NCBI GenBank assembly: GCA_021828865.1
Contig: JAJZCW010000008.1
Span: 1-64,000 of the forward strand
Source of the DNA: Bacillota bacterium
GTDB lineage: Bacteria > Bacillota > Bacilli > Alicyclobacillales > SLC66
Direction: 5' to 3'
DNA: 64,000 bases
Shown here: piece by piece, positions 8,530-16,666 of the stretch
Layout of the letters: each line of letters starts with the position of its first letter
Numbering within the stretch: the first letter of the stretch is position 1
The notes under the pieces: model-generated
What the model was told of the DNA's origin: nothing
Database searches by the model: none
What the model saw: only the letters and a program-made list of their open reading frames with translations
Position numbers and translations under genes: made by a program

Positions 8530-9015
8530 CTAGCGAAATGCGAACCACGTACCAATGGCAATACCGAATAGGCACCCCACAAACACTTCTATGGGGCGAT
8601 GTCCTAACATTTCTTTTAACTTCTTTTGATAAAATTCATGTGCGTTGCTCGTCGCTGGACGTTCAATATACTGGCCAATTTTCGCTTCCAGATTATTGAT
8701 GGCTATGGCCTGCTCACCTGCATGTCGTCTAATTCCTGCCGCATCGTACATGACGATGACAGCAAAAATTGCAGCGAGAGCAAATACCTGGGATTGCACA
8801 CCGGAACGAATGCCAATGACCGTTGCCAATGAGGACACTGCCGCAGAATGGGAACTGGGCATTCCTCCGGTGGTTATCATTTTAGAGAAATCCCATTTCC
8901 TTTTTGTCACAAAAAAAATCGGAACTTTGATCACTTGTGCGATAATAATTGAAGATAAAGAAGCTAATATCGCCTGATTATCCCATAATTCTTTACCAAT
9001 TACGCTCAACCACAC
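8530..9015 (-). CDS. yuiD: Divergent PAP2-family membrane protein (YuiD-like, DUF212)
   Basis: This membrane protein of about 161 residues belongs to the divergent PAP2 family, seen in IIAQVIKVP, GGMPSSHSAAVSSLAT and MYDAAGIRRHAGEQA. The PSSHSA and RRHAG motifs correspond to phosphatase motifs, so a lipid phosphate phosphatase is plausible, but the substrate is not known. A longer frame starts at GTG 9036, but the AAGGAGG at 9024-9030 sits inside it and is correctly spaced for the in-frame GTG at 9015, which I prefer. Confidence 0.8.
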   Translation of the reverse strand: MWLSVIGKELWDNQAILASLSSIIIAQVIKVPIFFVTKRKWDFSKMITTGGMPSSHSAAVSSLATVIGIRSGVQSQVFALAAIFAVIVMYDAAGIRRHAGEQAIAINNLEAKIGQYIERPATSNAHEFYQKKLKEMLGHRPIEVFVGCLFGIAIGTWFAFR

Positions 9016-9056
9016 AACAAAATCCTCCTTGTTCACACTTTACACCATCATGGTCT

Positions 9057-10811
9057 TCAAGGTACCCACCCAAAAATTTCAGGATACCCTGGAGTTTTGG
9101 GGAAAAGGAAAAGTAAGTTACCAGCTGTCCAATCCTCATGGCCCGAATCAACAGCTTGTATAACAGGCAAAAGCCGCGTGTATGCATCTCTTGGTATCCG
9201 CTCAATCACCGCTCTTGTGACAATACTCGTTTGCATTAATGCTGATGAAATACCAGGAAAAATGGATCCAGGCTCACTTTGATTAGCAGCTAGCCAGCGG
9301 TCCTGTTCCCTTTCCTCCATGCCACTTCTCCAAAACAACCGTCGAGGCCTCTGCTTTTCATGAAGTGTATAATCCACACGCAACAACGCATATGTAATTT
9401 CATTCCAAGCTCCTGCAAACTGCAGAAATTCCCGCAAATGATCGACGAGATCCCGCGGTTGGTGGCCAATTCTTGACCAATTTTTCTCATGCCAGTAATC
9501 TCCAAATGATTGATAAAAATCAAAGGGTGTTTCAAAACACGCTTCAGTCAAATATGAGACCACATGTTGAAAGCGTCCTGAATTATAATATTTCTCCAAA
9601 ATATCTTCAAGTCTTTTTAATCGAATTAAGTCTTTATAAGATAACACATGGCTTGATAACACTTCATAAGGGCTGTGATCCATCGCTACATAACCGTACT
9701 TTTCTGCGTCATTCCGTAAATTGGTTCCACGGAGCAGCTTTAAAAATCCAAGTTGCAATTCATCGGGCTCTAGCGCGTATACATCATTAAAGGTTTTTCG
9801 AAATGATGCATAATCTTCATAAGGAAGCCCCGCTATCAAATCCAAATGCTGATGTATTTTCCCCGAATCCTTTAGCTTTTTGACGGTGGCCGACAGCTTA
9901 TCAAAATTCTGCCTTCTGTGAACTGCACGGTTCGACAGTTCATTGGTCGATTGAACGCCTACCTCAAAGCGAAATTTTCCGGGAGGTGCGTGTTGGACCA
10001 GCCATTCTACCAAATCCGGATGTAAAATATCACCGGTAATTTCAAAATGAAAGGTGGTTTCTCCTTTTTGTTCCGCTAAAAAAGTAAACATTTCCATGGC
10101 GTACTCTTTTTTCAGATTAAATGTACGATCCACAAAATTAATCTGCCTAACTCCACTCTCGATTAACTTTCTCAAATCACCCAACACACGATCTAATGGA
10201 AAATAGCGTACACTCACCTCAATAGATGACAGGCAAAACTGGCAAGTAAATGGACATCCTCTACTTGCTTCATAATACACCACCCGGTTCTTCAACTCAT
10301 CCATGAATTCATCAGAGTATGGCGTTGGTAACTTTTCTAAATTAACATTTTCTCTTGGTCCCGAGTATTTTACAATGCCCTGATCACGATAGTACAGCCC
10401 TGTTACGCTCATCACAGGCATTTGCTCATGCAGTGCATCAAGGAGTTCCTGAATCAATTCCTCACCTTCTCCTGAAGCCACTGCATCAACCTCAGGAAGC
10501 ATGTCCATGTAAAACTTGGCTTCGTAGGAGACCTCTGGTCCACCTAAGAGGATAAACACATCAGGCAGCACTTTTTTTAAAAGAGGGATGAGTTTTTTAA
10601 TCGATTCTATATTCCAAATATAACAACTGAGTCCAATGACATCCGGTTCTTCTTCAAAAATATCCGCGACAATCAGATCGAGTGGGTCGTGTATGGTGTA
10701 TTCGAGCAAGCGCACATGGTGATGTTCATGGATCGCTGAACGTAAGTAACGCAGTGCCAATGAGGAGTGAATATATTTGGCATTCAATGTGCTGAGCACC
10801 ACTTTTGCCAA
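9057..10811 (-). CDS. B12-binding domain radical SAM protein (DUF4080 type)
   Basis: This protein of about 584 residues has an N-terminal cobalamin-binding-like Rossmann domain (about 1-130; VIGLSCYIWN and LLGGPEVSYEA). A radical SAM core follows with the C186-x3-C190-x2-C193 motif (RGCPFTCQFC) that holds the 4Fe-4S cluster. The C-terminal part of about 200 residues matches what is usually called DUF4080. Such enzymes do radical methylation or other rearrangements; the substrate of this subfamily is unknown. The frame opens at 10850, but GGGAGG is placed 8 bases before the TTG at 10811, giving MAKVVLSTLNAKYIHSS, the natural N-terminus. The gene stands alone between yuiD and yunC. Confidence 0.8.
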   Translation of the reverse strand: MAKVVLSTLNAKYIHSSLALRYLRSAIHEHHHVRLLEYTIHDPLDLIVADIFEEEPDVIGLSCYIWNIESIKKLIPLLKKVLPDVFILLGGPEVSYEAKFYMDMLPEVDAVASGEGEELIQELLDALHEQMPVMSVTGLYYRDQGIVKYSGPRENVNLEKLPTPYSDEFMDELKNRVVYYEASRGCPFTCQFCLSSIEVSVRYFPLDRVLGDLRKLIESGVRQINFVDRTFNLKKEYAMEMFTFLAEQKGETTFHFEITGDILHPDLVEWLVQHAPPGKFRFEVGVQSTNELSNRAVHRRQNFDKLSATVKKLKDSGKIHQHLDLIAGLPYEDYASFRKTFNDVYALEPDELQLGFLKLLRGTNLRNDAEKYGYVAMDHSPYEVLSSHVLSYKDLIRLKRLEDILEKYYNSGRFQHVVSYLTEACFETPFDFYQSFGDYWHEKNWSRIGHQPRDLVDHLREFLQFAGAWNEITYALLRVDYTLHEKQRPRRLFWRSGMEEREQDRWLAANQSEPGSIFPGISSALMQTSIVTRAVIERIPRDAYTRLLPVIQAVDSGHEDWTAGNLLFLFPKTPGYPEIFGWVP

Positions 10812-10898
10812 TGCCGAAACCTCCCAACTAATATCATGGCGATCATTCACATCCTTCGCCTATCGCCATAAATTGATGATGGAAAGGTGGCGAATGTA

Positions 10899-11222
10899 AT
10901 GATCAACGTTAAACCAATTTACATTGAGGGCATTCCTTGCCTTGCAACTGAAGTCGATTTGCCAAAAACCAGACTCGTCAGTATCAGTGCGAGAAATGGA
11001 TACATCATGTGCGGTGCATTAGATGTCCATCTACTGAATACCAGGCTAAAAGACAGGCACATCATTGCAGGAAGAGCAGTTGGTGTTCGCAATACGGAAG
11101 AATTGCTCTCTGCCCCACTTGAAAGCGTCACTGATGCTGCAGCAGAACTGGGTATACAAGTAGGCATGACAGGCGCTGATGCGCTTGCCATCATGGTAAC
11201 ACACTCAAAGAGACCAGAATAA
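10899..11222 (+). CDS. yunC: YunC-family protein (DUF1805)
   Basis: This 107-residue protein is recognisable as the small DUF1805/YunC family from ISARNGYIMCGALDV and the IAGRAVGVRNTEELL segment. The function is not established. An in-frame GTG at 10887 exists, but AAAGGTGG at 10883-10890 is the ribosome site for the ATG at 10899. It is divergent from the radical SAM gene and ends inside a symmetrical terminator. Confidence 0.75.
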   Translation: MINVKPIYIEGIPCLATEVDLPKTRLVSISARNGYIMCGALDVHLLNTRLKDRHIIAGRAVGVRNTEELLSAPLESVTDAAAELGIQVGMTGADALAIMVTHSKRPE

Positions 11223-11233
11223 CTGGTCTCTTT
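11207..11233. terminator. Bidirectional terminator after yunC
   Basis: A perfect 11-pair stem, AAAGAGACCAG with CTGGTCTCTTT, has a 5-base loop that contains the yunC stop codon. The A/T ends of the stem give a short T run on both strands, so it can act on yunC and on the pseudogene transcript from the right. Confidence 0.65.
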
Positions 11234-11250
11234 GCAACCTTTGATAGCAT

Positions 11251-12048
11251 TTATCTTGAACGCAATTCATCAAGCCGTATGGCCCTCGTATGAACCGTGT
11301 GTTGCCATACCCGATTGTGTCTAGTAAATAGCGCAAGAAATGTTACCGGGAACCATGTGATCATGAACAATGGAAAAAGCGGCAATCCTAGATATGCCAT
11401 CCACGGCACCCGTTCTAGTAACATGGCTAGAGGTATTTGGATCAAAATAAACACATTGACTACGACCCAAAACCAGGTGGGCAACAGTTCAGTAACCACC
11501 GTTATCGATGACGTACTAGGCACATATAGTTGAAAAAGGACCATAAAACCTGTAAAGAACAAGATCAGAAACCTCATCGGTTGAAACAAATAGATCGCTG
11601 CGTCGAGTTTCGCAAGATTTACCTCTTTGATACTCGCACCAAATAGTGGCATCATGAATTGTTGGGCACAATTAAAGTGACCTTGCATCCAACGGATCGC
11701 GTAGCCTTTGCCGCGCTCATTTTCAAAAAAGCGTTCCGAAACTTTGGCTCACATCTGCCTCGCAATAACCGCCGTATGATCAATGCAATTATCTGCTATT
11801 ACATATACATCATACCATTCTTTTGGATATTCCATGCGCTTCAGATTCTCAACTAAAGGCCCAATCACCTGTTCTTCATTATGCGATGCCACCAATACCG
11901 CAAATCGTTTTTTGGGTAAATACTTAACCTTTCGATTTCTATAAAATAATCCAAAGATGGACAACACAACCTGATAAGCGTCAATCAATCCTGTGATCAC
12001 CTGCATCACCAGAAACGCGCCATTTAGCAGTGATGTCCAAAAATTCAA
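11251..12048 (-). pseudogene. Decayed family 2 glycosyltransferase (nonsense codon plus internal deletion)
   Basis: One reading frame carries the remains of a membrane glycosyltransferase. The N-terminal part (12048 down to 11752) has a membrane segment, the nucleotide-sugar binding start FAVLVASHNEEQVIG and the segment YVIADNCIDHTA. A TGA at 11749-11751 follows RQM where relatives have glycine (GGA to TGA would explain it). The frame then continues AKVSERFFENERGKGYA and jumps to RWMQGHF. In the family, the acceptor loop, the DxD region and most of the catalytic core lie between RGKGYA and the (Q)RxRW segment, so they appear deleted here in frame. The C-terminal membrane helices (11251-11688) remain. 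The protein cannot be an active transferase. Confidence 0.75.
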
Positions 12049-12065
12049 TCCTATTCTCCCCTGTC

Positions 12066-12081
12066 GGATGAAAATTCATCC
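12066..12081. repeat. Short inverted repeat ahead of the pseudogene
   Basis: GGATGAA and TTCATCC form a perfect 7-base inverted repeat around AA. It lies in the 150-base gap between the glycosyltransferase pseudogene and dedA. It could be an operator left from the former gene; the function is not known. A possible dedA promoter in the same gap is TAGACG-N17-TATACT near 12130-12160. Confidence 0.4.
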
Positions 12082-12200
12082 ACACTCAAAAATCTTCATT
12101 ACTATATCATGTAGGTGAAAGACGGGACAAGTAGACGTAATGTTTCTGAGACATTATACTTAAGAGACAACTTAATTTTTGCCTGGAAAGAAGGTTTGTT

Positions 12201-12803
12201 GTGCATAACTTGTCAGTCTTTCTTGAGCATGCTATTACACAGTATGGCATTTATGCAGTGTTTTTAGCTATGCTTCTAGAAAGTGCTTGTATCCCACTCC
12301 CCAGTGAAGTCATCATGCCGTTTGCTGGATTCGAAGCATGGCTTGGTCACGTATCCTTTTGGGAAGCTGTCATTGCCGGAATACTTGGCAATTTGGCTGG
12401 TTCACTAATCGCTTACGCTGTGGGCAAGTGGGGCGGAAGACCTCTACTAGCCAGATATGGAAAATACATTTTTTTCTCAGAAAAACATTTTAATTCTGCA
12501 GAAAAGTGGTTTTCCCGCTATGGAAGCATCACGGTCCTTATCGGGCGAATCCTCCCCGCTATCCGAACATTCATCTCTCTTCCAGCAGGAATTGCCAAAA
12601 TGAATATCGGAAGATTTGTGATATTTACCATCATCGGCACCATCCCTTGGGTTTATATCCTCGCCGAAGTTGGTTTTCAACTGGGGAAAAACTGGTCTAC
12701 TATTGACTTACACAGTCATGCCCTCACCTATATTTTTGCGATCATTTTAATTTTGTCCGTTGTCGGCTTTTGGATTAAAAATCGGCAATCCTCCTCCCGA
12801 TAA
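12201..12803 (+). CDS. DedA-family membrane protein (first of two)
   Basis: This 200-residue membrane protein has the DedA features: ESACIPLPSEVIMPFAG near the N-terminus, the glycine-rich GNLAGSLIAYAVGKWGG, and GRILPAIRTFISLPAGIAKM in the middle. DedA proteins are undecaprenyl phosphate or phospholipid transporters (flippases) in several bacteria, so a role in lipid carrier recycling is plausible. The GTG at 12201 follows GAAAGAAGG. It is monocistronic, and a second family member lies at 22589-23206. Confidence 0.85.
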   Translation: MHNLSVFLEHAITQYGIYAVFLAMLLESACIPLPSEVIMPFAGFEAWLGHVSFWEAVIAGILGNLAGSLIAYAVGKWGGRPLLARYGKYIFFSEKHFNSAEKWFSRYGSITVLIGRILPAIRTFISLPAGIAKMNIGRFVIFTIIGTIPWVYILAEVGFQLGKNWSTIDLHSHALTYIFAIILILSVVGFWIKNRQSSSR

Positions 12804-12835
12804 AAAAAGCAGCCACCTTTCTCCAGGTGGCTGCT
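12802..12835 (-). terminator. Rho-independent terminator of bcp
   Basis: A perfect 11-pair stem (12809-12819 with 12825-12835, AGCAGCCACCT) has a 6-base loop and on the minus strand is followed by seven T. It lies 18 bases past the bcp stop. On the plus strand the hairpin directly follows dedA but lacks a T run. Confidence 0.85.
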
Positions 12836-12853
12836 AATCCACTTCCAAGTCGT

Positions 12854-13327
12854 TTATTGGCGCATTGCCAGTTCCTTTAATACTTGTTCCACATGACCAG
12901 TCACTTTTACCTTAGGGAATACTTTTGCCACTTTCCCCTCTGGATCTACCAGAAACGTGGATCGCTCAATGCCCATGTAAGTGCGACCATACATCTTCTT
13001 TTCCTTAAATACACCATAAGATTCACACACTTGACCATCACCATCAGATAAAAGTGGAAATTTCAGATGATATTTTGTCGCAAATTTCTCATGCGAAGAA
13101 AGGCTATCCTTACTAATACCAAGCACTGTTGCACCTTGTTTGATGAACTCATCCAAATGGGCCTGAAAATCATTAGCTTCAGTTGTACAACCAGAAGTCA
13201 TATCTTTCGGATAAAAGTAAATGACCACCCATTGCCCTTTTAGTTCATCCAGAGTAACAGTGGATTTTTCCGCATTGACCGCCTGTAATTTAAAATGGGG
13301 TGCTGCTTGTCCTTCTACTACTGCCAT
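12854..13327 (-). CDS. bcp: Thioredoxin-dependent thiol peroxidase (Bcp/PrxQ type)
   Basis: This 157-residue peroxiredoxin reduces hydroperoxides in the cytoplasm. The family motif is FYPKDMTSGC47TTEAND, with C47 as the peroxidatic cysteine. The resolving cysteine that most Bcp proteins carry five residues later is Asn52 here, so the protein should work as a 1-Cys type or use a different partner thiol; a later cysteine in QVCESYG could contribute. The ATG at 13327 after GAGGAGGAGC is better than the upstream in-frame start. Confidence 0.88.
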   Translation of the reverse strand: MAVVEGQAAPHFKLQAVNAEKSTVTLDELKGQWVVIYFYPKDMTSGCTTEANDFQAHLDEFIKQGATVLGISKDSLSSHEKFATKYHLKFPLLSDGDGQVCESYGVFKEKKMYGRTYMGIERSTFLVDPEGKVAKVFPKVKVTGHVEQVLKELAMRQ

Positions 13328-13382
13328 GACTGCTCCTCCTCGCAAAAACCAATCTTTACTATATCAGTATAACAAGGAGAAG

Positions 13383-14213
13383 TTAATTCTTAAATACCGT
13401 CACCTTGACGTGCTCAATGCCAAAGTCAATGGCCGCAGTGGTGGAGGGAAGATAAATATCAATTCGATCTCCTTTGATCGCTCCGCCAGTGTCTACTGCT
13501 GTTGCGTAAAATCCGCCTTTTGGAAGAGCTGAATCGCTGTACCCGCTGATAAAGACCTTGGAGCCTAAAGGAATAACGTTTGGATCGACGGCAATATCAC
13601 CAAATTTCAGCGGATCTCCAAAGTAATCGACAGCGCCATAAGGACCATTGGAAGCCACAGAGCTATCATAGGCTGTGGCTACTGCACTTATCACCGTTGA
13701 AGATGGTTGGGCTGAAACAGCCGAGTTACTTGTCGTCTTAGATGTATTTTGATTTCCTGTAGACGAGGAGGTATTGGCAGATGCATAAACAGTGTGTTGG
13801 AATTGTCCTGTGATCAACTTGCTCCCACGAGCGATGAGGAGTTGCATCCCAGGGTAAATCACATCATTTTTGAGTCCATTCAGTGCCTTGATACTGCCAA
13901 TCGTCGTTTGATATTGATGCGCTAGGTACCAGAGTGCATCGCCAGATTGTACCTTGTAAACAAACGGCAATGCTACTTTTTCACCAGGATAGATGGTCGT
14001 TTGTAGGGTAAAATGATTGACCTTCAGCAAATCATTGATGGGAAAAGTGGCGAGTTTCGCGATGCTGTAAAGCGTATCGCCAGATGCCACCGTGTACGGG
14101 GAATTGGGCAGGCTGGCCGCCATGGCATTTACCCCTGAAAAAGAAAATCCCGTACCCAAAATGAGCGCGGAAGTCATCATCAAACCTGCACTTAAATAAC
14201 GGAACTTTTTCAT
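13383..14213 (-). CDS. Exported LysM and 3D-domain cell-wall protein under c-di-AMP riboswitch
   Basis: This 276-residue protein has a signal peptide (1-33), two LysM repeats (about 39-83 and 85-128, each with YTVASGDTL or YKVQSGDAL type starts), a Ser/Thr-rich linker (145-172) and a C-terminal 3D domain (about 175-276; AVDPNVIPLGS, AVDTGGAIKGDRIDIYLP). LysM binds peptidoglycan and the 3D domain suggests wall cleavage. The ATG at 14213 follows GGGAGGTTTCG, right at the 3' end of a ydaO-type riboswitch, so its translation or transcription should answer to c-di-AMP. This matches the known link of that riboswitch with wall hydrolases. Confidence 0.85.
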   Translation of the reverse strand: MKKFRYLSAGLMMTSALILGTGFSFSGVNAMAASLPNSPYTVASGDTLYSIAKLATFPINDLLKVNHFTLQTTIYPGEKVALPFVYKVQSGDALWYLAHQYQTTIGSIKALNGLKNDVIYPGMQLLIARGSKLITGQFQHTVYASANTSSSTGNQNTSKTTSNSAVSAQPSSTVISAVATAYDSSVASNGPYGAVDYFGDPLKFGDIAVDPNVIPLGSKVFISGYSDSALPKGGFYATAVDTGGAIKGDRIDIYLPSTTAAIDFGIEHVKVTVFKN

Positions 14214-14220
14214 CGAAACC

Positions 14221-14335
14221 TCCCATGCCTCCGGAGTTAGCTGACGGGTTGGGACGGGAAGCCCCCCTGAATGATCAGGATTCACCCCAAAAGCAAAACT
14301 GGTTCCTCCGTACGCTCACGCGATTCGGCAATATT
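14221..14335 (-). promoter_or_regulatory. c-di-AMP riboswitch (ydaO/yuaA class)
   Basis: On the minus strand the conserved blocks of this class appear in order: CGGAGGAACCAG, TTTTGGGGTGAATCC, GGGGGCTTCC, and CAACCCGTCAGCTAACTCCG. These are the core helices and the two ligand pockets of the class. The 3' end abuts the ribosome site GGGAGG of the LysM/3D gene, with no separate T-rich terminator seen, so control of ribosome access is the simplest reading. The start is called from the GCGTGAGCG segment and is approximate. Confidence 0.88.
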
Positions 14336-14367
14336 TACTAATTTATTAGCCTTTCATTTCGTTCCTG

Positions 14368-14396
14368 ACTATAACGGAAATATCACAGTTTGTCAC
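14368..14396 (-). promoter_or_regulatory. Promoter of the riboswitch and LysM/3D gene
   Basis: On the minus strand GTGACA (14391-14396) is followed after 17 bases by TATAGT (14368-14373), each one base off consensus. Transcription would start about 7 bases further on and run straight into the riboswitch. Confidence 0.6.
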
Positions 14397-14418
14397 TTGT
14401 AATGATTGTCATCGACAA

Positions 14419-15870
14419 TTATTTGATCACCCGAACCGTTTTGATCGTCGGGTCGTCAGGTCCCTGAACCGGCAAACCAGCATCCAGATTTTCCTCAATA
14501 TAAGCGACATTGTCCTCTGTGACAATTTCACCCGGAAGCAAAATAGGGATTCCTGGCGGGTACACCATGATCATATCAGATATGGTGCGACCAATCGCTT
14601 CCTCAAGCGTCACCACTTCGGTATCGGCATAGAACGCCTCTCTGGGATTCATGGCAAGGATCGGCGTGGACGGCACAAAGATGCGCTTGGGCGAGCGATC
14701 AGTGTCTCTCGCTTCCTTTGCAATCGCTGCAAATGCGTCGACCAGTCGATCGATGTCTTCTTCCGTGTCTCCAAATGTGACAATACACAACACATTGTAT
14801 AGATCGGATAGCTCTACTTCAATGTTGAATTCATCCCGCAGATGGTTTTCCACTTCATAGCCTGACCACCCAGTTTCTGCAACGTGTACAGTCAATTTCA
14901 ACGGATCAAAGGTAAATGTGGCAGAAGAAGAAAGGATTTCTTTTCCAAAACAATAGATGCCAGAAATTTCGTTCAACCGCTTTCTGGCAATGTCGGCAAG
15001 CATCATGGCACGCTCGATCTGTTCATACCCGTTAACTGACAAATTGCGCCTTGCTGCATCAAGAGACGCGAGAAGCAGATAAGAAGTTGACGTCGTGGTC
15101 AGCATTGACAATATGGAATGAACATGTCGCGCGCGAACCAGACCTTCACGAACATTCAAAATGGAACTTTGAGTAAGCGAACCGCCAAGCTTGTGCACAC
15201 TGGTCGCGGCCAAGTCGCATCCTGCGTCCATTGCTGATAATGGCAACTGAGAATGAAAGTGGGTGAGAACCCCATGGGCTTCGTCGACCATGACAACGAT
15301 GCCTTTTGCATGAGCTAATTTTACCACGCTCTCCATATCCATAGAAATTCCAAAATAGGTAGGATTGATTAACAATATAGCTTTTACGTTAGGATAACGT
15401 TTCAAGCTTTCTTCAACAGTTTCCACCCTTACTCCTTGCGCAATTCCAAGTTCCAGATCCACTTCTGGTTGCAAAAAATGAGGGATCGCGCCTGATAAAA
15501 TCAGCGCAGATAATACCGATTTATGGATGTTACGGGGAACCAGAATCTCATCGCCTGGCCCCACCACAGACATAATCATTGCCATGATGGCACCACTTGT
15601 CCCCTGAACGGAAAAGAAGGTATAATCCGCCCCAAAAGCTGCTGCTGCTAATCGCTGCGCTTCATCAATGATTCCCACCGGGTGATGCAGATCATCTAAC
15701 GGCCCAATATTGATCAGATCAATACTGAGCGCCTCTTCGCCGATAAAATCGCGAAATTCTCGATCCATAGCCCGTCCCACTTTGTGCCCAGGGATGTGAA
15801 ATTGTAATGGTTTACGTTTTGCATGACGCTTCAACGCTGAGAATAACGGGGTTTTTGTTTGGTCAAACAC
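14419..15870 (-). CDS. Orn/Lys/Arg decarboxylase (SpeA/YaaO type)
   Basis: This 483-residue PLP enzyme belongs to fold-type I basic amino acid decarboxylases. The sequence has FHIPGHKVG near the N-terminus, VQGTSGAIMAM, DEAHGVL and the PLP lysine in SVHKLGGSLTQSS; the C-terminal region is present. In Bacilli this family makes agmatine from arginine (SpeA) or cadaverine from lysine (YaaO). The sequence does not decide between them; arginine decarboxylase for polyamine synthesis is the more common role. The start is GTG at 15870 (MFDQTKTPLF). It is transcribed alone, divergent from the SpoIID-like gene. Confidence 0.85.
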   Translation of the reverse strand: MFDQTKTPLFSALKRHAKRKPLQFHIPGHKVGRAMDREFRDFIGEEALSIDLINIGPLDDLHHPVGIIDEAQRLAAAAFGADYTFFSVQGTSGAIMAMIMSVVGPGDEILVPRNIHKSVLSALILSGAIPHFLQPEVDLELGIAQGVRVETVEESLKRYPNVKAILLINPTYFGISMDMESVVKLAHAKGIVVMVDEAHGVLTHFHSQLPLSAMDAGCDLAATSVHKLGGSLTQSSILNVREGLVRARHVHSILSMLTTTSTSYLLLASLDAARRNLSVNGYEQIERAMMLADIARKRLNEISGIYCFGKEILSSSATFTFDPLKLTVHVAETGWSGYEVENHLRDEFNIEVELSDLYNVLCIVTFGDTEEDIDRLVDAFAAIAKEARDTDRSPKRIFVPSTPILAMNPREAFYADTEVVTLEEAIGRTISDMIMVYPPGIPILLPGEIVTEDNVAYIEENLDAGLPVQGPDDPTIKTVRVIK

Positions 15871-15998
15871 TTTCTGTCAACACCTCTTACAGAAATCTTA
15901 TCAATTCGATCATTATAACAAAAATCGGCCAAGTATGATTTTTTTATCTTCGGGGAAATTGAACAATACCGAACCGAATTTTGGGGGTGGAAATAAGC

Positions 15999-16664
15999 GT
16001 GAGCTTGCATCAGAATATGACCAAAATAAACACTCTCAGCAGTTTGCTTGCCACCATGATAGTGGGAATTGTCATAATGCCAATCCATCACGCAGATGCG
16101 CAGGTTTTCAACTTGAACAACACTGGATTTCCAAGCAACATTCGCGTAGCCATCAGAGAGAACAACCCATGGGGCGAACCAGATCCCAGAGGCGCCATTA
16201 TTTATGTGAAAACCGTCAATTTCGACCAATATTGCCGTAACGTACTGCCTAATGAATGGTTCCCCACCTGGCGTCCCGCAGCTCTGGAAGCAGGAGCAAT
16301 TGCTGTTAAAATGTTTGCATGGTACCACCACATTCACCCTATCACTATTGGCGGGTTCACCTTTGATGTGGACAATACAATCAATTTTCAGCTATACCGT
16401 GCGCAATCTGAACAGTCCGATACAGACCAGGCCTATTACCAATCTAGGAGTTTGGCGTTTGTCAACCCGAATTTGGAAATCACGGAACTGCCTTATCGCG
16501 CAGGTTACCCCAATAGCCCCAACTGGCAATATAGAAATGCGCAAAAAATGTCACAATGGGGATCTGAATACTTGGCAGAATTGGGAAGGACCCCGATTGA
16601 AATCTTAAATTTCTATTATTCCGGAAAGCTGTTGACGACCATACCGAAGGTGGGGGGGCTATAA
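15999..16664 (+). CDS. SpoIID/LytB-domain exported protein
   Basis: This protein of about 221 residues has a signal peptide-like N-terminus and a SpoIID-type domain. The equivalents of YVKGVVPAEMP and KAQAVAARTYA are seen as NVLPNEWFPTW and LEAGAIAVKMFAWY, and the C-terminal GMSQYGA element appears as KMSQWGSEY. The glutamate in PNEW matches the catalytic residue of the SpoIID lytic transglycosylase. It is much shorter than classical SpoIID and lacks neighbours from the sporulation operon, so the job may be spore-cortex or wall remodelling of another kind. GTG at 15999, 8 bases after GGGGGTGG, is preferred over 15981. The next gene follows after 2 bases. Confidence 0.65.
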   Translation: MSLHQNMTKINTLSSLLATMIVGIVIMPIHHADAQVFNLNNTGFPSNIRVAIRENNPWGEPDPRGAIIYVKTVNFDQYCRNVLPNEWFPTWRPAALEAGAIAVKMFAWYHHIHPITIGGFTFDVDNTINFQLYRAQSEQSDTDQAYYQSRSLAFVNPNLEITELPYRAGYPNSPNWQYRNAQKMSQWGSEYLAELGRTPIEILNFYYSGKLLTTIPKVGGL

Positions 16665-16666
16665 CC

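Noticed and set aside
11749-11751. TGA inside the glycosyltransferase frame read as selenocysteine
   Set aside because: The residue is a glycine in relatives, no selenoprotein hairpin is apparent, and the catalytic core is missing downstream, so a nonsense mutation in a dead gene is simpler.
15831-16337. Open frame on the minus strand overlapping the SpoIID-like gene and the decarboxylase start
   Set aside because: It overlaps two better genes, has no ribosome site, and its composition is random.
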